A stretch of 64,000 nt of DNA from Trebonia kvetii (lineage in GTDB: Bacteria; Actinomycetota; Actinomycetes; Streptosporangiales; Streptosporangiaceae). Under the pieces are notes generated by a model. That model did no database searches and had not been told where the DNA came from. It worked only from the letters and a program-made list of their open reading frames with translations. Where the stretch lies: positions 1-64,000 of the forward strand of contig NZ_RPFW01000004.1 of assembly GCF_007827045.1 (NCBI RefSeq), given 5' to 3'. Position 1 is the first letter of the stretch, and every line of letters begins with the position of its first letter. Shown piece after piece: positions 41,349 to 50,573 of the stretch. The translations under genes were made by a program, and so were the position numbers.

Positions 41349-43229
41349 ATGAGCGGCTGGGATATGTCCTCCACGCCCACCTGGGGTCCGAATGACGGCC
41401 CCGAAGAAAACACCCAGTCTTTCCCGGTCCCGGGGACAGGTGGCAGAGATCCCGGCCAGGATTTCGACGCGCAGGATGCCGGGCCAAGCGGCTACCCCCG
41501 GCGCACGCCCGGCCAGAGCATGCGCGACCTGCCGCGGCGCGAGTCACGCGGCAGGCATTCCGCCGCGACCGCTTCCTACGGTTCCGACAGCAATTTCGGC
41601 GCGGACAACGGATTCGGTCAGGACCGCGACCGTGACCCCGGGCTTGGCCAGGACTACGGTCAGGACAGCAGCTTCGGTCAGGACCCGGGCTTCGGCCAGG
41701 ACAGCAGCTTCGGCAAGGACGCGAGCTTCGGCCAGGACCCGGGCTTCGGCCTGGACAACAGCTTCGGCAAGGACGCGGGCTTCGGCCAGGACAGCGGGTT
41801 CGGCCAGGACCGCGGCGCGGCGTCCGCGCCAGGCAGGACCCCTGACTGGGGCTCTGCGGTGCCCGAGTCCGGCGGAGACGGCGGCTGGGGCCGCACCGCC
41901 GGACGGTCCGTCCCGCCGTGGGAGGAGCGCCCCGAGCAGGAATTCGGCCTCCCCGACCGGCAGGAGCCACCGCGGCGGGAGCCGGGTCGCTCCGGTTTCC
42001 GTGGCCAGGACGACTTCCCCGGGCGGCAGGACTTCCCCGGCCAGCAGGAGCCCGGCTTGCCCGGCCGCGACTCCGGCCCCAGGATGGACCCGGCCCTGCA
42101 GGACTTCTTCGCACCGCAGGCGGGCCGCGAAACTGGCCGGCCGGATTCAGGTCGGCCCGACGTCGGCCGCTTCGAGAGCAGGCCAGATCAGCCCGCTTCC
42201 GGCCCGTCCCGCCCCGGCCCGTCCGGTCCATCAGGCCCCGTCCGTCCCGGCGGTCAGCCCGACCTCGGTCAGCCCGAGTTCGGTCAGCCCGAGTTCGGCC
42301 ATCCCGAGTTCGGCCAGCGCAGGGCCGCACCGAACCCCTACGCCGAGCTTGACCCGTCGCGCATCGGCCAGCCGAGCAGCCCGCGGTACCGGCAGACCGA
42401 CGGCTTGGGCGTGGCCGACGGCCGCCCCGGGCCCTCGCGCAGCGGGAGCGGCGGGAGCAACGGCAATGACACCGGCCCGCGCCCGGTGCCGGGCGGCGCC
42501 CGCCATCAGCAGGGCGGCGGCCTCAGCGGTGCCACCGTCACGATCGGCCTCGCGGTGATCGTGATCGCTGTGGTCGTGGTCGGCGGGTATCTGCTGCTGC
42601 ACCACGGCGGCTCGAACAAGCCGGCGGCGAGCGCCTCGACCGGCACGCAGACGACGCACGCCGCCAAGCCCAAGAAGTCGCCAGCCGCGACAAGCAAGGC
42701 CACGTCGAAGACCAAGGGCGGCGGAACGGGGGCGGCAGGCGCCTTCGTGCTGTCCACCCCGGCCACCGCGGGCGGCTACCCGCAGGGCACCGACCCGCAC
42801 TTCCTTGAGACCGCCACCGTGACCGCCAAGTCCATCGCCAACGCGGTGAGCAGCGGCGGCGCCGGCACGACGAAGGGCAGCCCGGTCTCCGCGGCCTACA
42901 AGCTGCCGACCAACGGCCAGGTCCTCACCTTCGTCGGCTATCAGGGCACGTTCACCCCGTCCAAGGTCGCGACCATCCTCGCCTCGCTCGGCTCGGACGC
43001 GGCCACCTACCCGACCGGGCCGAACGGCGGCTCCTTCGGCTGCGGCAACACCCAGGCCACTGCCTCGACGCCGAGCGGCGCGGTCTGCGTGTGGGCCACC
43101 GGGAGCACCCTGGGCATCACCGAGTTCTTCAGCTCCACCGGCCCGGAGGCGCTGACCGCCAGCCAGTCGAAGGGCGCTGCCGACGCGCTCAAGCTCCGCG
43201 GCGGCGTGGAAGCCAAGAAGAAGTCCTGA
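41349..43229 (+). CDS. Single-pass membrane protein with FG-repeat disordered cytoplasmic region
   Basis: A 626-residue protein of unknown function. Residues 1-390 are low-complexity and Gly/Gln/Asp/Pro/Arg-rich. Residues 103-156 contain nine tandem 6-residue units of the type FGQDSx, and around residue 305 short GQPEF repeats occur. One transmembrane helix (about 393-418) follows, then a Thr/Lys/Ala linker and an extracytoplasmic domain of about 190 residues (YPQGTDPHFLETATVTAKSIANAVS, then GQVLTFVGYQGTFTPSKVATILASL). The topology, disordered inside and folded outside, resembles actinobacterial envelope or regulatory anchors. It lies between clpX and valS. I do not recognise a named family. 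Confidence 0.82.
   Translation: MSGWDMSSTPTWGPNDGPEENTQSFPVPGTGGRDPGQDFDAQDAGPSGYPRRTPGQSMRDLPRRESRGRHSAATASYGSDSNFGADNGFGQDRDRDPGLGQDYGQDSSFGQDPGFGQDSSFGKDASFGQDPGFGLDNSFGKDAGFGQDSGFGQDRGAASAPGRTPDWGSAVPESGGDGGWGRTAGRSVPPWEERPEQEFGLPDRQEPPRREPGRSGFRGQDDFPGRQDFPGQQEPGLPGRDSGPRMDPALQDFFAPQAGRETGRPDSGRPDVGRFESRPDQPASGPSRPGPSGPSGPVRPGGQPDLGQPEFGQPEFGHPEFGQRRAAPNPYAELDPSRIGQPSSPRYRQTDGLGVADGRPGPSRSGSGGSNGNDTGPRPVPGGARHQQGGGLSGATVTIGLAVIVIAVVVVGGYLLLHHGGSNKPAASASTGTQTTHAAKPKKSPAATSKATSKTKGGGTGAAGAFVLSTPATAGGYPQGTDPHFLETATVTAKSIANAVSSGGAGTTKGSPVSAAYKLPTNGQVLTFVGYQGTFTPSKVATILASLGSDAATYPTGPNGGSFGCGNTQATASTPSGAVCVWATGSTLGITEFFSSTGPEALTASQSKGAADALKLRGGVEAKKKS
41655..41816 (+). repeat. Nine tandem 18-bp units encoding FG repeats
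   Basis: In-frame repetition of an 18-base unit coding for FG[Q/K/L]D plus two small residues. Units are diverged at third positions but keep the F-G-x-D pattern, implying selection on the protein rather than recent slippage alone. Confidence 0.8.
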
Positions 43230-43280
43230 CACTCCCCGACGGTGCGCGGCGGGGCCGCAGAATTCGTAGACTGACTTGCT

Positions 43281-45986
43281 GTGACAGCACGCGAGCACGA
43301 TGGGCAGCCGGCAGTGCCCAATGGGCGGCAAGCAGGGCCCGATGGAGAGGCTCTTGCCTCGCAGTACGCGCCGGCCGAGGTGGAAGGCCGCCGCTACGAG
43401 CACTGGGAGAAGGCCGGCTACTTCACGCCGGAAGTACTCGGCGAAGCGGCGGGCGAGAACCCGCCCAGTTACACGATCGTTCTCCCGCCGCCGAACGTCA
43501 CGGGCATCCTGCACATCGGCCACGCGCTCAACCACACGCTGAGCGACGTCCTGATCCGGCGCCGCCGCATGCAGGGCTACCGCACACTGTGGCTGCCGGG
43601 CATGGACCACGCGGGCATCGCCACCCAGAACGTGGTGGAGCGCGAGCTGGCCAAGGAGAACCTGTCCAGGCATGACCTGGGCCGCGAGGCGTTCGTCGAC
43701 CGGGTCTGGCAGTGGAAGGCCGAGTACGGCGGCCGCATCCTGTCCCAGATGCGCAGGCTCGGCGACAGCGTGGACTGGTCACGTGAGCGGTTCACCATGG
43801 ACGAGGGACTGTCCAGGGCCGTCCAGACGATCTTCAAGCGGCTGTACGACGACGGGCTGATCTACCGCGCCGAGCGGATCATCAACTGGTGCCCGCGCTG
43901 CCTCACCGCGCTGTCCGACATTGAGGTCGACCACTCAGACGACGACGGCGAGCTCATCTCCATCCGCTACGGCGACGGCGATAACAGCATCGTCGTCGCC
44001 ACCACGAGGGCCGAGACCATGCTCGGCGACACCGCGGTGGCCGTGCACCCGGACGACGAGCGGTACCAGCACCTGGTCGGCACCACCGTCGAGCTGCCGC
44101 TGACCGGCCGGGTCATTCCGATCGTGGCCGACGCGCACGTCGATCCCGCCTTCGGCACCGGCGCGGTCAAGGTGACGCCGGCGCACGACCCGAACGACTT
44201 CGAGATCGGCCGCCGCCACGACCTGCCGGTGCTCGCGATCATGGACGAGCACGGCGTGATCACCGCGCACGGCCCGTTCCAGGGGCTCGACCGGTTCGAG
44301 GCAAGGCCCGCGATCGTGGCCGCGCTGCGCGAAGACGGCAGGATCGTCAGGGAGACCAGGCCCTACGTGCACGCCGTCGGGCACTGCTCCCGCTGCGCCA
44401 CCACGGTCGAGCCGCGGCTGAGCCTGCAGTGGTTCGTCAGCGTCGGCCCGCTCGCCAAGGCGGCGGGCGACGCGGTCCGCGACGGCCGGGTAAAGATCTC
44501 GCCACCGGAGATGAACCCGCGCTACTTCGGCTGGGTGGACGACATGCACGACTGGTGCATCTCCCGCCAGCTGTGGTGGGGGCACCGGATCCCCGTCTGG
44601 TACTCGCCAGAAGGCGAGGTGCGCTGCGTCGGCCCCGACGAGGAGCCGCCGGCCGGCTGGACGCAGGACGCCGACGTCCTCGACACCTGGTTCTCCTCCG
44701 CGCTGTGGCCGTTCTCCACGCTCGGCTGGCCGGACGATACCCCGGACCTGCGCGCGTTCTACCCGACGAGCGTGCTGATCACCGCCTACGACATCCTGTT
44801 CTTCTGGGTCGCGCGGATGATGATGTTCGGCCTGTACGCCAACCGGGGCAAGACGCCCGCGGAGGCGGTGCCGTTCCAGACCATCGTGCTGCACGGCCTG
44901 GTCCGCGACCAGTTCGGCAAGAAGATGTCTAAGTCCAAGGGGAACGTGGTCGACCCGCTCGACTGGATGGACCGCTTCGGCACCGACGCGACCCGCTTCA
45001 CGCTCGCCAGGGGCGCCACACCGGGCAGCGACGAGGCGATCAGCGAGGACTGGGCGGCGGGGTCGCGAAACTTCTGCAACAAGCTGTGGAACGCGACCAG
45101 GTTCGCGCTGATGAACGGGGCCGAGGTCAGCGCCGAGGTGCGGGCCGAGCTCGGTGCCGCGTCCGGTTCAGCGGAACGGTTGCGTGATTACTCTGTCGCC
45201 GACCGCTGGATCCTTTCCCGCCTGGCAGCCGTGACCGCCGAGGTGGACAGCCTGCTCGAGCAGTTCGAGTTCGGCAAGGCGTGCGAGGCGCTGTACCACT
45301 TCGCCTGGGACGAGTTCTGCGACTGGTACCTGGAGCTCGCCAAGGTGCCGCTCGGCGGCGACGATGAGTCGGCCAAGGCCGCCACGCGCAAGGTGCTCGG
45401 CTTCGTGCTCGACCAGATGCTGCGGCTGCTGCACCCGGTGATGCCGTTCGTCACCGACGAGCTGTGGACCGCGCTGACTGGCGAGGACTCGGTGATGGTG
45501 GCCGCCTGGCCCGCCTACGCGTACCACGACGAGCGGGCAGAGGCCGAGATCGGCTCGCTGATGCGGCTGGTCACTGAGGTCAGGCAGTTCCGCTCGGGCC
45601 AGGGGCTGCGCCCGGGTCAGCGGGTCCCCGCCCGGCTGGCCGGCATCGCGGCCACCACGCTGGCCGCGCATGAGGACTCCGTCCGCGCCCTGCTGCGCCT
45701 GACGGCACCGGAGGAGGCGTTCACCGCCAGCGCGTCGCTGCTCGCCGAGGGCATCACCGTGGAGCTGAACCTGGCGGGCACCGTCGACGTCGCGGCCGAG
45801 CGCAAGCGGCTCGAGCGTGACCTCGCGGCGGCTCGCAAGGAGGCTCAGTCGATGACCGCCAAGCTGGGCAACGAGGCGTTCACCGCCAAGGCGCCCGCCG
45901 ACGTCATCGAGAAGTCCCGTGCCCGCCTCGAGGCGGCCAACGCGGACATCGCCCGCCTGGAATCCCGCCTGGCTGGCCTCACCTGA
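43281..45986 (+). CDS. valS: Valyl-tRNA synthetase
   Basis: A 901-residue class I synthetase charging tRNA-Val. HIGH is at residues 78-81 (ILHIGHALN) and KMSKS at 548-552. The editing CP1 domain with TTRAETMLGDTAVAVHP lies between them, followed by the WISRQLWWGHRIPVWY-type segment and a C-terminal coiled coil (AERKRLERDLAAARKEAQSMTAKL). GTG 43281 has no obvious ribosome-binding site, so translation may be leaderless. Head of a valS-folC-DUF4233 run with 21-base and overlapping junctions. Confidence 0.97.
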   Translation: MTAREHDGQPAVPNGRQAGPDGEALASQYAPAEVEGRRYEHWEKAGYFTPEVLGEAAGENPPSYTIVLPPPNVTGILHIGHALNHTLSDVLIRRRRMQGYRTLWLPGMDHAGIATQNVVERELAKENLSRHDLGREAFVDRVWQWKAEYGGRILSQMRRLGDSVDWSRERFTMDEGLSRAVQTIFKRLYDDGLIYRAERIINWCPRCLTALSDIEVDHSDDDGELISIRYGDGDNSIVVATTRAETMLGDTAVAVHPDDERYQHLVGTTVELPLTGRVIPIVADAHVDPAFGTGAVKVTPAHDPNDFEIGRRHDLPVLAIMDEHGVITAHGPFQGLDRFEARPAIVAALREDGRIVRETRPYVHAVGHCSRCATTVEPRLSLQWFVSVGPLAKAAGDAVRDGRVKISPPEMNPRYFGWVDDMHDWCISRQLWWGHRIPVWYSPEGEVRCVGPDEEPPAGWTQDADVLDTWFSSALWPFSTLGWPDDTPDLRAFYPTSVLITAYDILFFWVARMMMFGLYANRGKTPAEAVPFQTIVLHGLVRDQFGKKMSKSKGNVVDPLDWMDRFGTDATRFTLARGATPGSDEAISEDWAAGSRNFCNKLWNATRFALMNGAEVSAEVRAELGAASGSAERLRDYSVADRWILSRLAAVTAEVDSLLEQFEFGKACEALYHFAWDEFCDWYLELAKVPLGGDDESAKAATRKVLGFVLDQMLRLLHPVMPFVTDELWTALTGEDSVMVAAWPAYAYHDERAEAEIGSLMRLVTEVRQFRSGQGLRPGQRVPARLAGIAATTLAAHEDSVRALLRLTAPEEAFTASASLLAEGITVELNLAGTVDVAAERKRLERDLAAARKEAQSMTAKLGNEAFTAKAPADVIEKSRARLEAANADIARLESRLAGLT

Positions 45987-46007
45987 CACCACAGTAGGCT
46001 GAACGAC

Positions 46008-47504
46008 GTGGACGACATCGAGACGCGGCTGCGCGAGGTAGAGCTCGAGATCGGGTCGCGCCGGGCGGAACACCAGATCGACCCGACGCTGGACCGGGTC
46101 GCGGAGCTGGTCAGCCTGCTCGGCGACCCGCACCGCGCGTTCCCCGTCGTGCACGTCACCGGGACCAACGGCAAGACGTCGACGACGCGGATGACCGAGT
46201 CGCTGCTGCGCGAGCGCGGACTGCGCACCGGGCGGTTCACCTCGCCGCACCTGGTCTCGATGCGGGAGCGGATCTGCGTGGACGGCGTGCCGCTGTCCGC
46301 AGAGCGCTTCGTCGAGCTGTACGAGGAGATCCGTCCCTACGTCGACCTGGTCGACCAGCGGCAGCCCGCGCCGCTGTCCTTCTTCGAGATCCTCACCGGC
46401 ATGATGTTCGCCGCCTTCGCGGACGCCCCGGTGGACGTCGCGGTCATCGAGGTCGGCATGGGCGGGCGCTGGGACGCGACCAACGTGGCCGACGGCGCGG
46501 TCGCGGTGATCACGCCGATCGCGATGGACCACATGCAGTGGCTCGGCGGCACCATCGAGGCGATCGCCACCGAGAAGTCGGGCATCATCAAGCCGGGCGC
46601 CACCGCCGTTATCGCGCAGCAGCCATTCACCGACGCCGCGGAGATCCTGCTGCAGCGCGCCGCGCTCGTCGGCGCGAGCGTGGCCCGCGAGGGATTCGAG
46701 TTCGGGGTGCTGTCCCGTGAGGTCGCCATCGGCGGCCAGCAGCTCGTGCTGCAGGGCCTGCGCGGCATCTACGGCGACATCTTCCTGCCGCTGTTCGGCG
46801 GGCACCAGGCGTCCAACGCGGCGTGCGCGCTCGCCGCCGTCGAGGCGTTCGCCGGCGTCGGGCAGACGGATACCGCGGAACAGGACGAGGACGGCACGTA
46901 CACCCTCGGTGTCAGGCTGTCGGATGAGGGCCTCGATCCCGTCCTGGTCCGGGCCGGGTTCGCCGCCGCGAGCTCACCGGGACGCCTCGACATCCTCAGA
47001 AGGTCCCCGACGGTGATCGCGGACGCCGGGCACAATCCGGCGGGCATGGCGGCGACGCTCGAGGCGCTGACCGAGAGCTTCAACTTCGAGCGGGTGATCG
47101 GCGTTGTCGCGGTCCTCGGCGACAAGGACGTCGAGGGCATACTCGAAGAGCTCGAGCCGGTGCTGTCGGACATCGTGGTGACCATGAACTCCTCTCCGCG
47201 CGCGATGCCCGTCGACCAGCTCGCCGAGCTGGCCAGGGACTACTTCGGCGAGGACCGGGTGCACGTGGCGGAGCGGCTCGACGAGGCGATCGACCTCGCG
47301 GTGTCGCTGGCGGACGCCGGCGACGCCGACGCGGCCGCCGCGGGCCTGCCGGGGTCGTCCGCCGTGCTCGTCACCGGCTCCGTCGTCACCGCGGGCGATG
47401 CCCAGCTGATGCTCGCACCGGCAAGCGCCGTGGGCACGAGTGTCAACGCGGGCTACGCCAGGCACGCGGCGAATCAGGTATCGAATCAAGGAGATCTGAA
47501 GTGA
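46008..47504 (+). CDS. folC: Bifunctional folylpolyglutamate/dihydrofolate synthase
   Basis: A 498-residue Mur-ligase-family enzyme that adds glutamates to folates. The ATP loop is GTNGKT at residues 52-57, then RTGRFTSPHLVSMRERI, the omega-loop region VGMGGRWDATN, and ADAGHNPAGMAATLEAL in the C-terminal domain. GTG 46008 lies 21 bases after valS, and the stop overlaps the DUF4233 gene. A short acidic insertion (AEQDEDGTYTLG) precedes the C-terminal domain. Joint expression with valS is conserved in actinobacteria. Confidence 0.95.
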   Translation: MDDIETRLREVELEIGSRRAEHQIDPTLDRVAELVSLLGDPHRAFPVVHVTGTNGKTSTTRMTESLLRERGLRTGRFTSPHLVSMRERICVDGVPLSAERFVELYEEIRPYVDLVDQRQPAPLSFFEILTGMMFAAFADAPVDVAVIEVGMGGRWDATNVADGAVAVITPIAMDHMQWLGGTIEAIATEKSGIIKPGATAVIAQQPFTDAAEILLQRAALVGASVAREGFEFGVLSREVAIGGQQLVLQGLRGIYGDIFLPLFGGHQASNAACALAAVEAFAGVGQTDTAEQDEDGTYTLGVRLSDEGLDPVLVRAGFAAASSPGRLDILRRSPTVIADAGHNPAGMAATLEALTESFNFERVIGVVAVLGDKDVEGILEELEPVLSDIVVTMNSSPRAMPVDQLAELARDYFGEDRVHVAERLDEAIDLAVSLADAGDADAAAAGLPGSSAVLVTGSVVTAGDAQLMLAPASAVGTSVNAGYARHAANQVSNQGDLK

Positions 47505-47824
47505 AGCGCCTCTTGGTGACCGTCCTGACCATGGAGGCAGTGGTCGTCCTGCTGGCGATCGTCCCCGCGAAGCAGCTCGGGCACGCGAGCGGCGCCACCG
47601 CGGGCGCGGTCTGCGGTGCCATCGCGGTGGTCGCGCTGCTGCTGTGCGGCGTCGTCGGCCGCGGCAGGGCCGGCCTGTACGCGGGCTCGGTGTTCCAGGC
47701 GCTGGTGATCGCGGCCGGCGTGGTGCTGCCCGCGATGTACATACTCGGCGTCATCTTCGCCGCGCTCTGGTTCACCGGCATCTGGCTGGGGCGGAAGTGG
47801 GAGCACGCCGCACCGGCCCGGTAA
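47501..47824 (+). CDS. DUF4233 integral membrane protein
   Basis: A 107-residue protein with four hydrophobic helices (VTVLTMEAVVVLLAIVPA, GAVCGAIAVVALLLCGVV, VFQALVIAAGVVLPAMYI, IFAALWFTGIWLG), matching the DUF4233 family always found after folC in actinobacteria. GTG 47501 overlaps the folC stop (GTGA). Function unknown. Confidence 0.93.
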   Translation: MKRLLVTVLTMEAVVVLLAIVPAKQLGHASGATAGAVCGAIAVVALLLCGVVGRGRAGLYAGSVFQALVIAAGVVLPAMYILGVIFAALWFTGIWLGRKWEHAAPAR

Positions 47825-47878
47825 GCTCATGCGTGATCCAGTGAATCAAAAGCCGTAAAACAATCGCAAGGAGCATTA

Positions 47879-48289
47879 GTGGCACAGCGCACCCTTATTC
47901 TGGTCAAGCCGGACGGTGTGAAGCGCAACATCATCGGTGATGTAATTTCCCGAATTGAGCGCAAGGGCCTGAAGGTAATCGCGCTTGAACTGCGTACCAT
48001 CGAGGTCGACACCGCGCACGCACACTACGCCGAGCACGCGGAAAAGCCGTTTTTCGGAGAGCTTGTCGATTTCATCACCTCCGGACCGCTGGTCGCGCTT
48101 GTCGCCGAGGGCGACCGCGCCATCGAGGCGTTCAGGGCGCTGGCCGGTGCGACCGACCCGGTGAAGGCCACGCCGGGCACCATCCGCGGCGACTACGCCC
48201 TCCAGGTCGCGCAGAACATTGTGCACGGCAGCGACTCACCCGAGTCGGCGGAACGGGAAATCAAGATCTTCTTCCCCGAACTCGTTTAA
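47879..48289 (+). CDS. ndk: Nucleoside diphosphate kinase
   Basis: A 136-residue enzyme transferring gamma-phosphate between nucleoside triphosphates and diphosphates. The phospho-histidine is His116 in NIVHGSDS. The opening QRTLILVKPDGVKRN and the TIRGDYA substrate loop are typical. AAGGAG lies 6 bases before GTG 47879. It ends at a GC-rich hairpin (48328-48355). Confidence 0.97.
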   Translation: MAQRTLILVKPDGVKRNIIGDVISRIERKGLKVIALELRTIEVDTAHAHYAEHAEKPFFGELVDFITSGPLVALVAEGDRAIEAFRALAGATDPVKATPGTIRGDYALQVAQNIVHGSDSPESAEREIKIFFPELV

Positions 48290-48327
48290 CCGGGCGCTCG
48301 TTAGATAGATATCTACGGTAGTAGGGC

Positions 48328-48355
48328 GGCCGCGAACACGGTTGTGTTCGCGGCC
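48328..48355 (+). terminator. Terminator of ndk
   Basis: GGCCGCGAACAC-GGTT-GTGTTCGCGGCC, a perfect 12-bp stem with a 4-nt loop, 38 bases after the ndk stop. Confidence 0.85.
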
Positions 48356-48410
48356 GACTCGCCGCAAAAGGCTTGCTTCAACCGCTCGGTCGGCAGCGCC
48401 GTTGTCTAGC

Positions 48411-48560
48411 GTGTCCGAATTAATACAAATAGTTCATCATTGGAATAAATTAGCCAAGAGTTACCGAAAATCAAACTTCCATCCCGGCCTCGCCCGGAGA
48501 CCCCGGCAATCAGGATAATTCGGGCGAAAAGGGTGCAAACTTTACGGAGTATTGTCCTGA
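48411..48560 (+). promoter_or_regulatory. AT-rich promoter region of the mre operon
   Basis: The 150 bases between the ndk terminator and mreB include a long AT-rich run (48417-48475, with AATTAATACAAATAG and GGAATAAATTAG), striking in this genome. It is the only promoter-sized space before mreB and probably holds the main promoter of mreBCD-mrdA-rodA. Confidence 0.5.
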
Positions 48561-48660
48561 TGTTTAGGCGCGTGACCGGCCTCGGGTAATCAGATGCCTA
48601 TCGGATAGGCTCGGCACCGGTTCACCTGCGCCCGATGATCGGAAAGGGTTCTCGCACCCG

Positions 48661-49689
<1,029 letters not shown>

Positions 49690-49778
49690 TAAGCCACGCG
49701 AAAGTTACGAGCCCGCGCGGATGGTAGCGAGATAGCCTGGCACATGTTCGCCGGAGCGCAAGCGACGGGAGTTGCGCA

Positions 49779-50573
49779 TTGCTTGAGTCCAGACGGACGC
49801 GAGTCGTCCTCACTGTGCTGCTCGTCGTGGCGATCGCGCTGATCACGATCGATTTCCGTGATGGCGGCAACTCCAGCGCGCACGGCATCGGCGGCCGTCT
49901 CTTCGGCCCCGTGGAGCGCGTGACGGGTGACGTCACCGGCTTCTTCCGCGGCGCGACAAGCGGCGGCGAGGTCGCGAACCTGCAGAAGCAGAACGACGAG
50001 CTCCGCGCCGAGCTTGCGCAGGCGCAGACCAGCAACACCAACGCCGGGCAGCTCGCCAAGCTACTGCACCTGACCGGCGCCAAGTACAGGGTCGTCACCG
50101 GCACGGTGATCGCGGCGGGCGGCGAGTACGCCGACACGGTGACGATCAACGTCGGCAGCGCGGCGGGCGTCGGGGTCAACGAGACCGTGCTCAACGGCGA
50201 CGGTCTCGTCGGCACCGTGACCTCGGTGACCTCGGGCACCGCGACCGTCCAGCTCGCCAGCGACGCCGGCGCCACGGTCGGCGTCCGGGTGGCGGGCAAC
50301 GGCCAGATCGGCGCGCTCAGCGGCACCGCAAGCTCGATGACGGGCAGCACCTCGCTGCGGCTCACCCTGTTCTCCGCGAACGCCGCGCTCCAGCCCGGCC
50401 AGGAGCTCGTCACCTTCGGCTCGGTGGGCGGCCGCCCGTACGTCCCAGGGATCCCGGTCGGCGTCGTGTCCGAGGTGACCACCCAGCCGGGCTCGCTCAC
50501 CCCAACCGGCATCGTAAAGCCCTTCGTCGACTTCACCGGCCTCGGCGTGGTCGGGGTGGTGGTGTCCCGGTGA
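49779..50573 (+). CDS. mreC: Rod shape-determining protein MreC
   Basis: A 264-residue bitopic membrane protein linking MreB to PBP2. It has one transmembrane helix (residues 7-24), a coiled coil at about 65-90 (GEVANLQKQNDELRAELAQAQTS), then two beta-barrel subdomains with VIAAGGEYADTVTINVGSAAGVGVNETVLNGDGLVG. The start is TTG 49779 with GGGAG about 9 bases upstream; no ATG or GTG alternative gives the transmembrane helix. The stop overlaps mreD. Confidence 0.94.
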   Translation: MLESRRTRVVLTVLLVVAIALITIDFRDGGNSSAHGIGGRLFGPVERVTGDVTGFFRGATSGGEVANLQKQNDELRAELAQAQTSNTNAGQLAKLLHLTGAKYRVVTGTVIAAGGEYADTVTINVGSAAGVGVNETVLNGDGLVGTVTSVTSGTATVQLASDAGATVGVRVAGNGQIGALSGTASSMTGSTSLRLTLFSANAALQPGQELVTFGSVGGRPYVPGIPVGVVSEVTTQPGSLTPTGIVKPFVDFTGLGVVGVVVSR

